Assembly (NCBI GenBank): GCA_015680685.1
Contig: MNCI01036612.1
Location: forward strand, 5,594 to 69,593
Origin: Gnetum montanum
Taxonomy: Eukaryota; Streptophyta; Gnetopsida; Gnetales; Gnetaceae
DNA: 64,000 bases
Direction of reading: 5' to 3'
Positions 33,216 to 44,079 of the stretch are shown one piece after another. The position numbers and the translations under genes were made by a program. The number at the start of each line of letters is the position of its first letter. Positions within the stretch are counted from its first letter, which is position 1. The notes beneath the pieces are model-generated. The model did no database searches and was not told the DNA's origin. It worked only from the letters and a program-made list of their open reading frames with translations.

Positions 33216-34534
33216 AACACAACATTCCCAATTCACATCTACCACCGCTCAAATAAGCAAGCTTGCAAAGTGTCGACATGGGGTGGGATGTTGCAGTTCC
33301 AAAACATAGTTCATGATGACAAAATAAAATCCTCTAGGAAATATGCAACACCACTACCCCTAATGTCTTACTGATCCTCTGGAGATTTCATCTGACATCT
33401 TGCTAAACTTCCGGAGCTACCACTGCTATGGCCCATTGCCCTAGATGTAGCTTCCAGTGTCAGCACCTGCTGCTAAAGTTCTAGCACTCTTGTGTCCTAG
33501 CCAATAGGTTGATATCTTCTAGCCCCTGCCATCATCCAAGCTCAAGATACATTTAGTTGTTAGGCCTCATACCTTACAGCTAAACTACATCATTCCAACT
33601 CCTAGCCCCCTCAGTGCTGACCCCTTTAGCCTGCTACTACCAGAGCCTCTTTCAGCCTTGCTACTTTGGACATCGCATGCCTCAGCAACAACGCTTGTCA
33701 CTTCAGTCATGTCTAAAGTAAGTAAGATCTTTTCCTAACTACACTTCATGGTTACATTTCTCTGGTCTACTTTCTGTTGTGTTGGTAGGATATGAGTCAA
33801 GACAGAGTCGATCAGAGATGTGTTTTGCTAGGAGAATATGGAACCACATCGTTCCGAGGAGACCGAACTAACTAGCTTACCTACTTGGGAGTGCACATCC
33901 TACCCCTCCTCTTTAACCTTTATCATCTCATTTCTTAGACCTGCAATTTCCCTTTTTACACTCCTTTTAGAAGCTTTCTCGACGTGTGTAAAGCCTTCCC
34001 ATAAGCTCAACTGCAAAGTCCATAACACACGTAACGCAACTGACCACATGGGAAGCATCTGTAGGTAGGTCAAAGCCTCACATGGATGTAAGGCAACTCA
34101 TACCAGGGAGGAAACACCTATCCTAGAAAAACAAGATTTTTTGCAAATGAATATGGCTAAAAAAAATGAAACATGCAAAAGCATAAAAAAAAGAGAATGT
34201 GTGCCTAAAAAAAATTGCATACCAGCTATTTCACAGTGACCCTCTCCATTCCAATGAGAGGTCAGAAGCTAGTAAAAGAAAAGATGTCCACATGGGACAA
34301 CTCCCTCACAAGCACTTTGACAAGGGACCCCGCTAAGTTCCATCTTATCCTTTCCTAAACCTGTTCCCTCAAATCCACTATTTCCTTCATTTTTCCTGCA
34401 CAGCTATCCTGTTACTTCCAAGCATGGTAAAGTGACTTCTAAGAAAAAACCAAAGAGTGATGTTGGCGACTTGTCCCTCATGGTGTTTCATATTCTTTGT
34501 CAATGTCTATCAGGTGGATCCTCCATACATCGAT
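33216..34534 (+). other. Element B 3' untranslated region
   Basis: Collinear with 7336-8708 of element A. Short open frames (for example 33838-34068) are not conserved in A. No gene called. Confidence 0.6.
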
Positions 34535-34547
34535 AAGGAGGGGCTAG
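34535..34547 (+). other. Polypurine tract of element B
   Basis: AAGGAGGGGCTAG directly before the 3' LTR start TGAAACACC. Confidence 0.65.
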
Positions 34548-36439
34548 TGAAACACCATAAAATTTCGAGGCCCTCTTGCTTCACTAGGGTCTTGGAATTT
34601 AGGCAAGGACTTCCACAAGTGTAGTGTCATGATGGTTTGGTAGGAAAATGTAGGCACTAAGATTAGACTATCTAGTCTGGCAAGTTTTCTATCTCTAAAA
34701 TTGACAGGCCCTATGGACTCTCTAGCCTGCCCACCTTGACAATTCGCTTGGCTGACAGTCTACTTAGAAACTATGCTAGGAGTCGTTGAGAGTGTCTGGG
34801 ATAAGCAAAATAGTTCAGCAAGTTTTCTAGTGAATAAGTCTTCTATGCTACACTACACTATGAAGCATAGAAAGCTTTGAAAAAATGGTTTCTTAAGTGT
34901 CCAAGTGCAAAGTGACAAATTCATTATGAAGACAAAGCGGGATTTAGTCAATGCAAGATGCTATGCCATGCTATGCTATGTAGCGTAGCACAACATAGCA
35001 AAAGCAAAGTGGAAAGGTCTATCTTGCCAAGTGATTCCAATAAGAAAATTGCACCTTGACAAGACTTTAGCCTCCAAAAATTCTCGCCCCACTTGATCCA
35101 TAGACCTTGAGCAAATTTTCTTTCTAGAAGATTGCGGATTGAATGAAAAAGGCAAGATACGTTGGCTGCTACGCTGTGCTATGATACATAGTATAGCATA
35201 GCGTAGCAATAATAAAAAACCATAAAAAGTGTTCCAAACATAATTTTAGCAAGTTCAAAGGCTTCCTGATGCGAAAGAAAAGAGTTTCAGTTGTTAGCAT
35301 GACTAAGCTTCAGACATGTTTTCAGCTTCAGCATAAGTTCCAGTTGAAACTAGTGGCTACGCTATGCTATGCTATGTAGTGTAGCACAGTGTAGCAAGTA
35401 GCTTCTTATACTACACCAATATATTTAATAGAATGAGTGACACAACATTGGTACAGAAGCATCAAGATGTCTTCAGGTAGTTTTAGAACTTGTCGACAGC
35501 AATCTTCCTCATTCTAGCATCTCCTTGGCAGAATCAGCAATTTCACTCTATTTTGCACACCCCTTGGTTAGCTCCCAAAAGAACATTGTTCCTACGTTTG
35601 ACCCTGCTTGTAAGATCAGGGAATACATATTCCTGGAGTATAAGCACAATTTCTATTTTCATTGTTAATACACTGATATCATCACATACAGTCTCGGAGG
35701 CATAATCACAGTATAGCCAAGTTCACAACCAACATTACACACCTACACAATACTGGTGCATCAGCATCTTGTCGGGGTCTAGGACAAGTGGCATCTAGGC
35801 CTTATTTCTCACTTTCTCCTAGCCTTATAAATACCTAGTAAACAATGCTCAAAAGGTTGTCTTTTCTAGTTGGCATTTTTTATCCAAAGAGTTCGCATTT
35901 CTTCATTAACAAGATTGGTTAGCTTGTTGGATTTTTGCATTAGCTAGTTAGCTTCTCGATTGGCTTCTTAGCAAACAGAGTTAGCTTCTTGCTGCAGTTA
36001 GATTTTAAGTTGGTTCTTAGAAGGCATAGTTGGCATTCTTCTTAAGCTCTTGAGTTACCTTTGCGTAAGTACTGTGTCTCCGACATTGTATGACCTCTTG
36101 TACACCTTTCTAACAAGGCAAAGAATCGAATCTGTGACCTTGGGGTGGTGCATTTTCTTACCTAAGTTTATTCTACTATTTCTTTACTATCATTGGTGTT
36201 TTGCGTCTTTTCCTTCATTTCTTCATTTATTGAGCATCGATTTACCATGCATGTCTTACCCTCAAAATGAAATTTACATAAGGTTAATATACACCAACTA
36301 AGTCCCTGTCTGATCGACTAGACCGTTTAGGGTGCCCCATTTCCATTTTCTCCAGCACAGCCCTTGCACAGATCTAGGGTTAAACTGTTCACCCAGCAAC
36401 CTCTCAGTGTTCCAGCTGCTGACATTTTTGATCGTTACA
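34548..36439 (+). repeat. 3' LTR of element B
   Basis: TGAAACACCATAAAATTTCG to GATCGTTACA, 1892 bp, followed by the CTAGG duplication. Holds the same four palindrome clusters as the 5' LTR (~34845, 34965-35000, 35165-35210, 35360-35400). TATA-like CCTTATAAATACC at ~35824. Confidence 0.85.
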
Positions 36440-36444
36440 CTAGG

Positions 36445-37559
36445 CTAATCACCAAGAGAACAACTAACCACCATGTCAAAATAACACTAATCAATAAGAG
36501 AAGATTGGAAAATATTCAATATTTTTAGGCAAGGTAATTAATTAACCAATGACATTAATATAGTGGAATGTAGTGATTAGTTATAGGAGCACCTATAAAC
36601 ATGCATTATATGTATTTTTAGTCTCATAACTAATGCTAATTCCATCATTGGTACATCTGTAGACATGGTTCATATATCTTTCCAATCAAATTATGATGCT
36701 AAACTAAGAAACCATGAAATTCTTATGTACTCAAAATGTCTTTTTAGTGGTACTCAAAAAATTATTTCTAGTGTATTAATTCATTAATTATTATTTAGTT
36801 ATTACTATTAGAGGACTAACTTCAAGTAGGTATAACATGTCTTTCTAGTACATAACAAGGTAACATAGTTTTTGTACTTTAGTTTCCAAGCATAAGAAAA
36901 CATTAGTGATAATGTGGTAACATAAGACTAGCTAAAAACAAAGTTAAAGTCCAAGAACTCAAAAAAATTTCCTAAACATCGTATCTTTATCCTACCTTCT
37001 TGGTACTTCTTCATTTCATTAAAGATTAATGATTATAGGTTAATTTTATTTTGAACGTGATATAAATTACAATATTTCCTTGGGAGGGTTTTTTAGTAAT
37101 AAAAATATCAAGATGGATATTATGATGTTACTATATATACAGTTATTCCTTTAATAATATGATAACATAGAATAAAATTTCCTCAAATGGAATTATTTTC
37201 TACACATGATTGATGACTTATTATCAAAAACAATGAAATCGTGTTTAAAAAATGAAGCAAAAAATTTGAAGAATAGAAAAATTACATAAAGAATGGAAAT
37301 CATTAAAGAATAGGAAAACCTATTAAGAAGTTAAAAAAACATCAAATAATTGGAAAATATAGGATAATTGAAAACAATTATCGAGAATTTCAAGAAATTG
37401 CAAAATAAAATGGATAAAGCTTTTGTTGACAAGACCTAATTTAAATGATAATCTTTCCCACAACTAAGAGTTAAGGTGGAGATATGAAATATATACTAAG
37501 AATTTGTTGTAATGTATTATAGGCTCTCAAGATTTCCTAAATGGTTTTATTTATTATAT
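36445..37559. other. AT-rich sequence, probable 3' part of element F
   Basis: No open frame on either strand that I recognise. It lies downstream of the minus-strand integrase of F, so it is probably that element's 3' UTR or LTR, but no LTR terminus was identified. It forms the right flank of element B. Confidence 0.35.
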
Positions 37560-38561
37560 GTTGATGATGATACACTTTTGTTAGCTCACTAGATGATGCA
37601 TATGCAAGGAACTAGATTTGTAGATGATATGGATAATGTATGGTTCCTCCCAAATAATTTGGAATTTAGTGCATTAAGGCACATGGTTGAAATTATAATA
37701 AAGTACCTTAACCCCTAATTTAATTTCAATGTTTCTAATATTGATGTCATATTATCATTTGGTATAGTGTTTGTGGATCTTGTTATGCATAAAATTTATT
37801 ATTTTAATTTCAACAAGTAAGTTTGGATTTATTAATTGTTCTTTTTGTGCTATATCAATATTAGTAACTAAGTTATAGGCTATAGTTAGTGCGTAAAGTT
37901 TAGATTGAATCAGCAATTTAGGTAGTTTTTTGTACAATAATTAATATGGTGAATATCCTATAGGAAGTTTCCATGTTGATCTATAAATCCATAGAGTATG
38001 ATTTAACCTAATTCTTCAATTCTTCCTATATTTTCTCATTATCCGTATGAGGATTCTAGTAAGTTCTCTATTTCTAACTTCAACCTATCTATTCACTAGG
38101 GATGATATGGTGTATTCAGTTTATGTTTAAATCTAAGGTGTTGCACAAGCTTCTTAAATATGATGCTTGTAAAATAAGTACTATCATCTAATATTTTTAC
38201 TCTAAGTTCATAAAATCTATTTATCACTTATTGTTGAAAAAATTTAATATTTGTAGCTAATTTACAATCATCAATTGTAATAGCTTCTACCCATTTACTT
38301 TGATAGATAGTGATAACAATTATATATGACTTTCTATTCTACATGGGTAAGATGGAACCCATGAAATCAATTCTCCACATATTAAATGGTTCAAATGTTC
38401 TATCCATTATTGTGGTTATTCAAATCTAGTACCCATTCCATCATCTTGTTGACATATTTTATAGGATTTATGAAATGGTATGCATTCTAGAATAAAGTTA
38501 GCTAAATATAGCTAGCTATGAGAATCTTGGTGAATATTCATTTTCTTACATAATAAACTAC
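37560..38561 (-). pseudogene. Element F integrase (minus strand)
   Basis: Translation of the minus strand from ~38540 gives a decayed zinc-finger end (KICQQDD), the core PFNMWRIDFMGSILPM, SYIIVITIYQSKWVEAITID and FYELRVKILDDSTYFTS, matching the Ty3/gypsy pattern W-G-I-D-F-M-G-P...Y-I-L-V-x-V-D-Y-x-S-K-W-V-E-A...D-x-G-T-H-F. A further stretch (~37800-37560) reads GVKVLYYN and TKFQIIWEEPYIIHIIYKSS, a GPY/F-type C-terminus. Stops are frequent. The upstream RT and RNase H lie at 47167-48310, because the 8.6-kb element G inserted between 38561 and 47167. Confidence 0.75.
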
Positions 38562-38949
38562 ACATATGATGAGACGTGATATCGCATCAACCGCGATATC
38601 GCATCATCCCTGCGATATCGTGTACGCGATATCACAATCCACTGCCAAATCTATAAATAAGAAGTGGCACTCCCCTCATTTGGAATCATAGGCTAGAAGT
38701 AGCGAAGCTCTAGTGGATTGATCACCCCAGAGAGAATATTTTCAATGTGCCCGCAGTAGGAGTCCCCCAAGTGAACGGTTCTTTATTCGAGCAACTTTGT
38801 ACCTGAACATAAGTTGTGTACAGTAATAAACACGAGCTTTGTGGATAAACCTTGCAGTAAATGGATAGGTTTTATTTCATGTTATTTCTTACCTGTTGTT
38901 AGTGAGGCATGAGTACGACTTGGTTATGTGCATTGACGAATGTGTATGG

Positions 38950-40293
38950 TGTGCCGACTGAAATCGTCAGTGCAAGGCTGGAATGTAACGAACACTGAAA
39001 GATCAGCGGGCGAGCACAGTTGACCCTGCCTCCGCTTGAGGGCAAGCTGGAAAGGACGAAGGCAGAGTACCTTGGATGGTCCGCACGCAGATCAAACAAG
39101 GACTTCCCCGAGCGCCGCCGAAGCGTTATACGCTGGGTTATACGTAAACAGGGCGTGAGCAATGAATCAGGCGTGCATGGCGTAAATATAACGGGCGTAA
39201 ACGGAATGGGGCGTGAACAACGTAAACAGGAATGAACACAGCGTGAGCGTAAACAGCGTGAATGGATGTAGGGCTTAAGCAGGCAGATGACGTGAACAGT
39301 GGGCGTATACGAACGGAGACGGAGCGAAAATGCAAGCGGGCGTGAATGAAGGGTGGGCCAAATTGACGTAAAACTAAAAAAGAACCCACAGCGAACGTAA
39401 ACAGTGGTCGTCTTCGGGCGCAAACCGAGCGCGGAGCGCAAGCGTAAACAGGCGTAAACAAAGCGCGGGCCAAATTAACGTAAAACTATAAAAAGAACTT
39501 GCTGTAAGTGTAAACAATAGATTATGGAATTAAAGTTTTGTGCACCGGTCTAACGCAGTTGTGTGGGAACACAAGGCGGACGTAAAGCCCTGGTGAACGG
39601 AAAGGATGCAGCTGGCGAACACGGTGGGCGAAGCGCGGACTGTGCTCAGCGTGCAACGTGCAGGGCTTTCAGCGTAAGCGTGATCGTGTGAGGGTTTCAG
39701 CAGCATAATTGCTCTGGGTCGGCTCTGGTAAATTTTTGCGGATCGGGTAAACGTGGAAAATTGGGCTATTTATAGGGGTAGGGTTACCGGGAAAAGCGGA
39801 TGGGGGGACACATGGCGTATAGACCGAGCGTTACAATTTAGAAACTCGGTACACGCTGGGCGTATACATTACAAGCTGGCGTGTACGCTGGGTGTACACG
39901 CTGGGCGTATACGCCGGGCGTAGACATTTACAAGCTAGCGTGTACGCTGGGCGTACACGCTGGGCGTATACGCCGGGCGTAGATGCCGGGCGTAGAGACC
40001 GACGGATGTCCACTTGCTTCAATCCTTGCTCTTTGGTATAATCTTCATGTTGCCATTGGAAATCCTGTACACGCTGGGCGTGTACACTAAGGAGCTGGGC
40101 GTAGACGCTGGGCATGTACGCTGGGCGTGTACGCTGGGCATGTACGCTGGGCGTGAACGCTGGGTGTAGACGCTGGGCGTGAACTCTGGGCGTGAACGCT
40201 TCACGCTAAGCGTAGACGCTGGGCGTAGACGCTGGGCGTGAACGCTGGGCGTATACGCTTGCACGACACTTAAAAGATTCTTGTGGTGTTTCA
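38950..40293 (-). repeat. Solo LTR H nested in the 5' LTR of element G
   Basis: The 1344-bp insert begins TGTGCCGACTG and ends GTGTTTCA, is flanked by TATGG on both sides (38945-38949, 40294-40298), and is absent from G's 3' LTR (GTGTATGGCTAACC at 46602 onward). Read on the minus strand it starts TGAAACACCACAAGAATC, like the LTRs of elements B and D, and has TATAAATAGC at ~39768-39777, so minus is the likely orientation. It is rich in CpG and in short tandem repeats. No gag or pol and no second LTR, hence solo LTR. Confidence 0.75.
39848..40260. repeat. 13-bp tandem repeats within solo LTR H
   Basis: Units of ACGCTGGGCGTGA type (variants with GTGTAC, GTAGAC, GTATAC) repeat at 13-bp spacing, interrupted at ~39990-40065. 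A looser GGCGTAAACAG/GCGTGAAC array covers ~39130-39480. Long minus-strand frames over this area read as a 13-residue repeat (TPSVHAQR...) only because 39 bp is divisible by three; they are not genes. Confidence 0.75.
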
Positions 40294-40852
40294 TATGGCT
40301 AACCAAGGAATCGACTACTCATCGCAATTAGATTCTCTCACACTTATCTCCTAGAACGTGGGACGAGTACGACTTGATTACAAGCATCTACAGATGTGTA
40401 CGGCTAGTCAAGGAATTGGCTGCTCATCACACTTAGGCTAGTTAGATGCCTCAGTACAAGCACTTCGAGCACGTGCGTTACGTGTGGTGATGCTAGTAAT
40501 GATTAGCATTTGGTAGCCACAGTTGCATAGTTTAGGGTATGTAAGGTAAGTGGGAATGGATGTTGATGCTAGTTAATTTAGACTTAGGGCATTAGTTAGA
40601 GTTAGTTAGTTTCTCAACCCTTTTCTCTTAGCGTAGAAGACATAAAACCAGAAAAGACCAAAAAAATCATATACCTCGGACTTACTTAACCATACACTAT
40701 GACAACAACAAGTAAGTCTGGGAAGACAACGAATGATTAACCCCAAGTGTTCCATGGGGCGTTTAGGAATTTAGTCTATGGAGTTCGACCGAATCGCATG
40801 TGCTATGCTCATTTCGTATGGTTGAGCGCAGGGGTACCTTGCCACTCATCAT

Positions 40853-40870
40853 TGGCACTGTTGTCGGGGA
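40853..40870 (+). other. Primer-binding site (tRNA-Asp) of element G
   Basis: TGGCACTGTTGTCGGGGA starts one base after the LTR end. It matches the complement of the plant tRNA-Asp 3' end (TGGCGCCGTTGCCGGGGA) at 15 of 18 positions. The three differences are G-to-A or C-to-T, two of them clearly at former CpG or CpNpG sites. Confidence 0.75.
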
Positions 40871-40930
40871 CTAAGTGTTTATGCGTCGAATAGAACATAA
40901 GGGATATCACTCACATCGTTGTGAGCCTTA

Positions 40931-43495
40931 ATGAACCTTCGGGTTAATCAGAAAAATTTATATAATGGTGAATTGAGCACACTGATAGAAAAAATGCCTT
41001 CTTCTCATAAGAGCAACTCACCACCTAAGGACCACACACGAGACAGTCAGCAAGATAAAAAACATAACCAAAATCAGCCAAGTCCTAAAAAATATAAGAT
41101 GACATATACTCATCCCGAGGAGTATATTCCAGATTTTACTTTTGTTCTCCATTAGGACGAACAACTGTAGTGGAGATATTTGCATGGTAACATTGTGTTA
41201 CCCCTAGATTGATCAGTCCCTAACATGCTTTTCCGTGCTTTGGCATAGACTAGCATGATAGAACTTTATGCCGAACACGTTGCGACATATTCTGATATGA
41301 TGGATAATCATCCCATAGATTTGCAACATATGAGGGACGCAAGGTAGGAGAGTCAACATACCTTTCTAAAGGAAAAATCCCTGCATGTCCTTAGCGAAAT
41401 AGGAGATGAGGAACCACTTATCATGGGTTCTTTAGCAAAGGATGTTCCCCCTCATAACGATCATGAGGAGGATGAGTATTAGAACCTATGATCAACGATA
41501 CATATCCCTGGTTCTGATGCTCGTGAACACTAGCTGTTCACAGAGGGAACAACCACTCATGCTAAGGATGGACACTTTGCTCATCACAATGATTGGGGCC
41601 ATTGCAGCCAAAGAGAAGGCAAGAAACATTGCCACGGCGATGGTTCCCCTTCTTCTTCCCCTTCTTCACATCACTCACCCTCTCATTCCACATCTAGGCG
41701 CAGCCACCATGAACATAAAAGTGAGGATAAAAGTAAGAAATAAGAAAGACCTCGACATGAAAGTCAAGAGAGAGGACAGGGGCAAGGATGTAGGGAGAGT
41801 AGGGAACAATGTAAACATCACAGGCATCATGAAAGAGACGATCATGATGAGCTCCTACTCGCAACCCAAAGTATGCTTGACATAACAGAGGTAGTTAGGA
41901 TTCCCACAAGGCATTTAAAGGATAGCCAGATCAAATGATTAGACATGAACAACATCCCACGCTTTGAAGGGGGATACAATGCTGATCTGCAAAATCATTT
42001 ACAGGCATTCCACGATGCCTGCACCTTGTAGAATATAGATAGTAAGTGGCAGAAACTTAAGTTGTTCCCAAGGACACTCACCAAAGAAGCAGAGAGCTGG
42101 TACCAGTCCTTAGAGCTGTAAACCATCAGGAGATGGAGTACGATGCTAGAACTGTTCAACGAAAAGTATCAAACGTACTCCAAAGTGTCCAATTTGCATA
42201 AGCAGATCCAAGGCTGGAAGCAAGGTACATACAAACCCTTGGATGCTGCCATGGCCTGTTATTACACATTGTTACATCGTTTCCCAGGCCATGGGTATGC
42301 TTAGTGGGATCAAATTCATCACATCGTGGATGGGCTAAGGAATGAAACTAGAAGAACCCTTGGGACTTACGCCCAAGGGAGACTCTCACAACTCGGAGCC
42401 CATGAAGTATGTAGCTTGTTGGAGCAAGTAGCAAATGAAGAAGGTGAGCTACGAAAAAGGGAAAGTGTGGAGGAGTACAACCATGATCCCTCCCTTTGAA
42501 AGAAGGGAGTGAAATTTTGTGATGAAGAGGATGAGTCACCAATCAAGGAGTTGGTGAATCGGAAAAATTTGTCAATCCAAAATTTAACAACCAAGGTATC
42601 GGCCAAAGTAGACCAAATGTGGGATTCCTTAGACTCAAGAATTGAAATAGTCTTGAAAATTGTAGAAGAGTCTAAGGTTGAACCAAGTAGTGACAAAGGT
42701 AAGCAAAAGTGGAGAGATTTAGACCCTGCACATAACAAGGGTAAGGAAAAAATCACTAACTCTGATGTGGCTAAGGATTTTGATTTAGATGATGATAGTG
42801 GATGTGGGGTCTGCTACTATGAACATCCTAAGGGACGTTGCCCCATTATCTCACATCTGCAGGAGTCTAGGTTGTATGTGCTTAATTCAAGACTCAACCA
42901 ATGGCAAACACCTGGAAGGTTACCTTATCCACAAGGTAACCCAAGGCAGTTTCACCAACCCTTAACGTATTATCCAAGTGGAACTCTGCCACAGCCCCTC
43001 GAATAGCATCAGCAGTGGAAATACCCACAGTCATGGGGGATGCCACCACCAACACAAAAGTACCCTTACCGGAAGCCCAATTCTTATGGTTATTATGTGC
43101 AGCAGCTTATTTCTCCAAGTGATTCTATGGGTCACGCAACCCCCAACCATCACTACCAAGTTCGGGAGTATTTCCAAAGAACTCCTTCTCCTCCGGGAGA
43201 CATCTCACACTCGTTCCATCCTCCTAATTCATCCGCACCTCTTCCACCACAAGTAGTTCTTGTAACACCTCTTGCTCCAACAATGCAAGGGGAACTCCCT
43301 CCTCAATTGCAGCAATGTCACGCTACGAGAGCTGTAAATATCCAACCTACTACTGGTTCTGACAACTGTAAAAAGAGAAGACCTTACTTGAGAACCAAAA
43401 GCCTAGATAAAATCTTGCAAAAAAAGCGGTTGAGTCCATGTACACTCCTCCACCATCTAACACCTCGGAGCACCCTTCTTTCCAACAGATCATAA
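40931..43495 (+). pseudogene. gag: Element G gag
   Basis: Starts at ATG 40931 (MNLRVNQKNLYNGELSTLIE). The conserved retrotransposon gag domain is at ~41945-42400: IPRFEGGYNADLQNHLQAFH, KWQKLKLFPRTLTKEAESWY, MLELFNEKYQTYSKVSNLHK and GLRNETRRTLGTYAQGRLSQ. A second segment (42509-43006) holds CGVCYYEHPKGRCP, a CCHC-like knuckle of the Athila type. A Pro/Gln-rich tail follows. Stop codons (for example at 42031, 42118, 42302 and 42498) and frame changes near 41470 and 43010 break it. Gag is ~850 codons, long for the group. Confidence 0.75.
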
Positions 43496-43539
43496 CGCAT
43501 ATGGTTATGTTAACGCATATCGTAACCGACTAGATCAAG

Positions 43540-44070
43540 GTAGGCCACCTTCCCAGGAAACTAACTGATCCTGGGAGTCCTTTAATCTCTTTGCAGATCG
43601 CTAGAAATGAACCACAAAGGGCTCTTCTTGACTCAAGTTCTAGAGTCAACTTAATTTCATGAGAGATGTATCATGCCTGGAACCTACCCCAACTCAATAA
43701 GAGCAACATTCAACTAAATCTGGTAGACTAGTCCATCACCATTCCCTTGGGATTGGTGGAGGACATCATCACCACTATGTGTGGTTGGTCTTACCCAGTT
43801 GATTTTCTAGTGATCAAAGTTAACAATAACAAAGGGGACTTCCCAATTATAATTGGAAGGGCGTGGCTTAGTACAGTAGATGCATGCCTTAGGATCCACG
43901 ATCTTTCCTTGGAAATTTCGAAGATAAACATATGTGGAAAGATCGAGAAGAAAAAAGTTCTGTGCATCACATACAGTGATTCATCAGGTGATGACATGGA
44001 GGAAATGCCTCCATGTAACAGGTGTGCCCAAGAAACATTGAAACAAAGATGCTTGTATGTGCATGGTTGA
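43540..44070 (+). pseudogene. Element G aspartic protease
   Basis: Reads LISLQIARNEPQRALLDSSS followed by RVNLIS, where the D-S-S-S stands for the D-(T/S/L)-G-A active site, then IPLGLVEDIITTMCGWSYPV, DFLVIKVNNNKGDFPIIIGR and AWLSTVDACLRIHDLSLEIS. This is the Athila/Tat protease pattern (P-x-G-(I/L)-V-E-D...P-V-D-F-(V/L)-V...(I/L)-I-(L/I)-G-R-x-(F/W)-L-(A/S)-T). Stop codons near 43660 and 43728, and the altered active site, make it inactive. Nothing homologous to RT follows. Confidence 0.75.
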
Positions 44071-44079
44071 TAGCTCAAA

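Larger units (their letters stand above)
18207..36439 (+). mobile_element. Complete 18.2-kb Tat/Ogre-like retrotransposon B
   Basis: Bounded by 5-bp duplications CTAGG (18202-18206 and 36440-36444) and by two full LTRs (18207-20087, 34548-36439). Inside, in order: gag (20334-21841), protease (to 23377), a ~6-kb intron-like region holding an opposite-strand gene (24086-28700), RT-RNase H-archaeal RNase H-integrase (29434-32870), 3' UTR and polypurine tract. The size, dual RNase H and a splice acceptor before RT fit the Ogre branch of Tat. The two LTRs differ at many sites by eye, so insertion is not recent. Gag, protease and pol carry stops, and the RT active site is YMDE, so the copy is dead. 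No other LTR element is nested inside it. Confidence 0.85.
38567..40851 (+). repeat. 5' LTR of element G (interrupted)
   Basis: Without the nested insertion and one TSD copy the LTR is ~936 bp, against 888 bp for the 3' LTR. The extra ~48 bp are four spaced copies of the palindrome GATATC (38578-38632), present once in the 3' LTR. CTATAAATAAGAAG at ~38650 is a likely TATA box (CTATAAATAAGAGG in the 3' LTR). Confidence 0.8.

Noticed and set aside
37545-37600. Plus-strand YVDDDTLLLAH, looking like a reverse-transcriptase active site
   Set aside because: No other RT motif on that strand; the region is the minus-strand integrase C-terminus of element F (WEEPYIIHII), and this is its shadow.
38899-39473. 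GC-rich minus-strand open frames of 111 and 180 codons in the same insert
   Set aside because: Arg/Ser/Pro-rich repeat translation across the LTR boundary into element G; not compatible with a gene crossing a target duplication.
39848-40260. CRISPR-like array of short repeats
   Set aside because: Contiguous 13-bp repeats without unique spacers, in a plant LTR.
39831-40306. Long minus-strand open frames reading PSVYAQR/TPSVHAQR repeats
   Set aside because: They are translations of the 13-bp tandem repeat in solo LTR H; a 39-bp super-period keeps the frame open by chance. No start context or homology.
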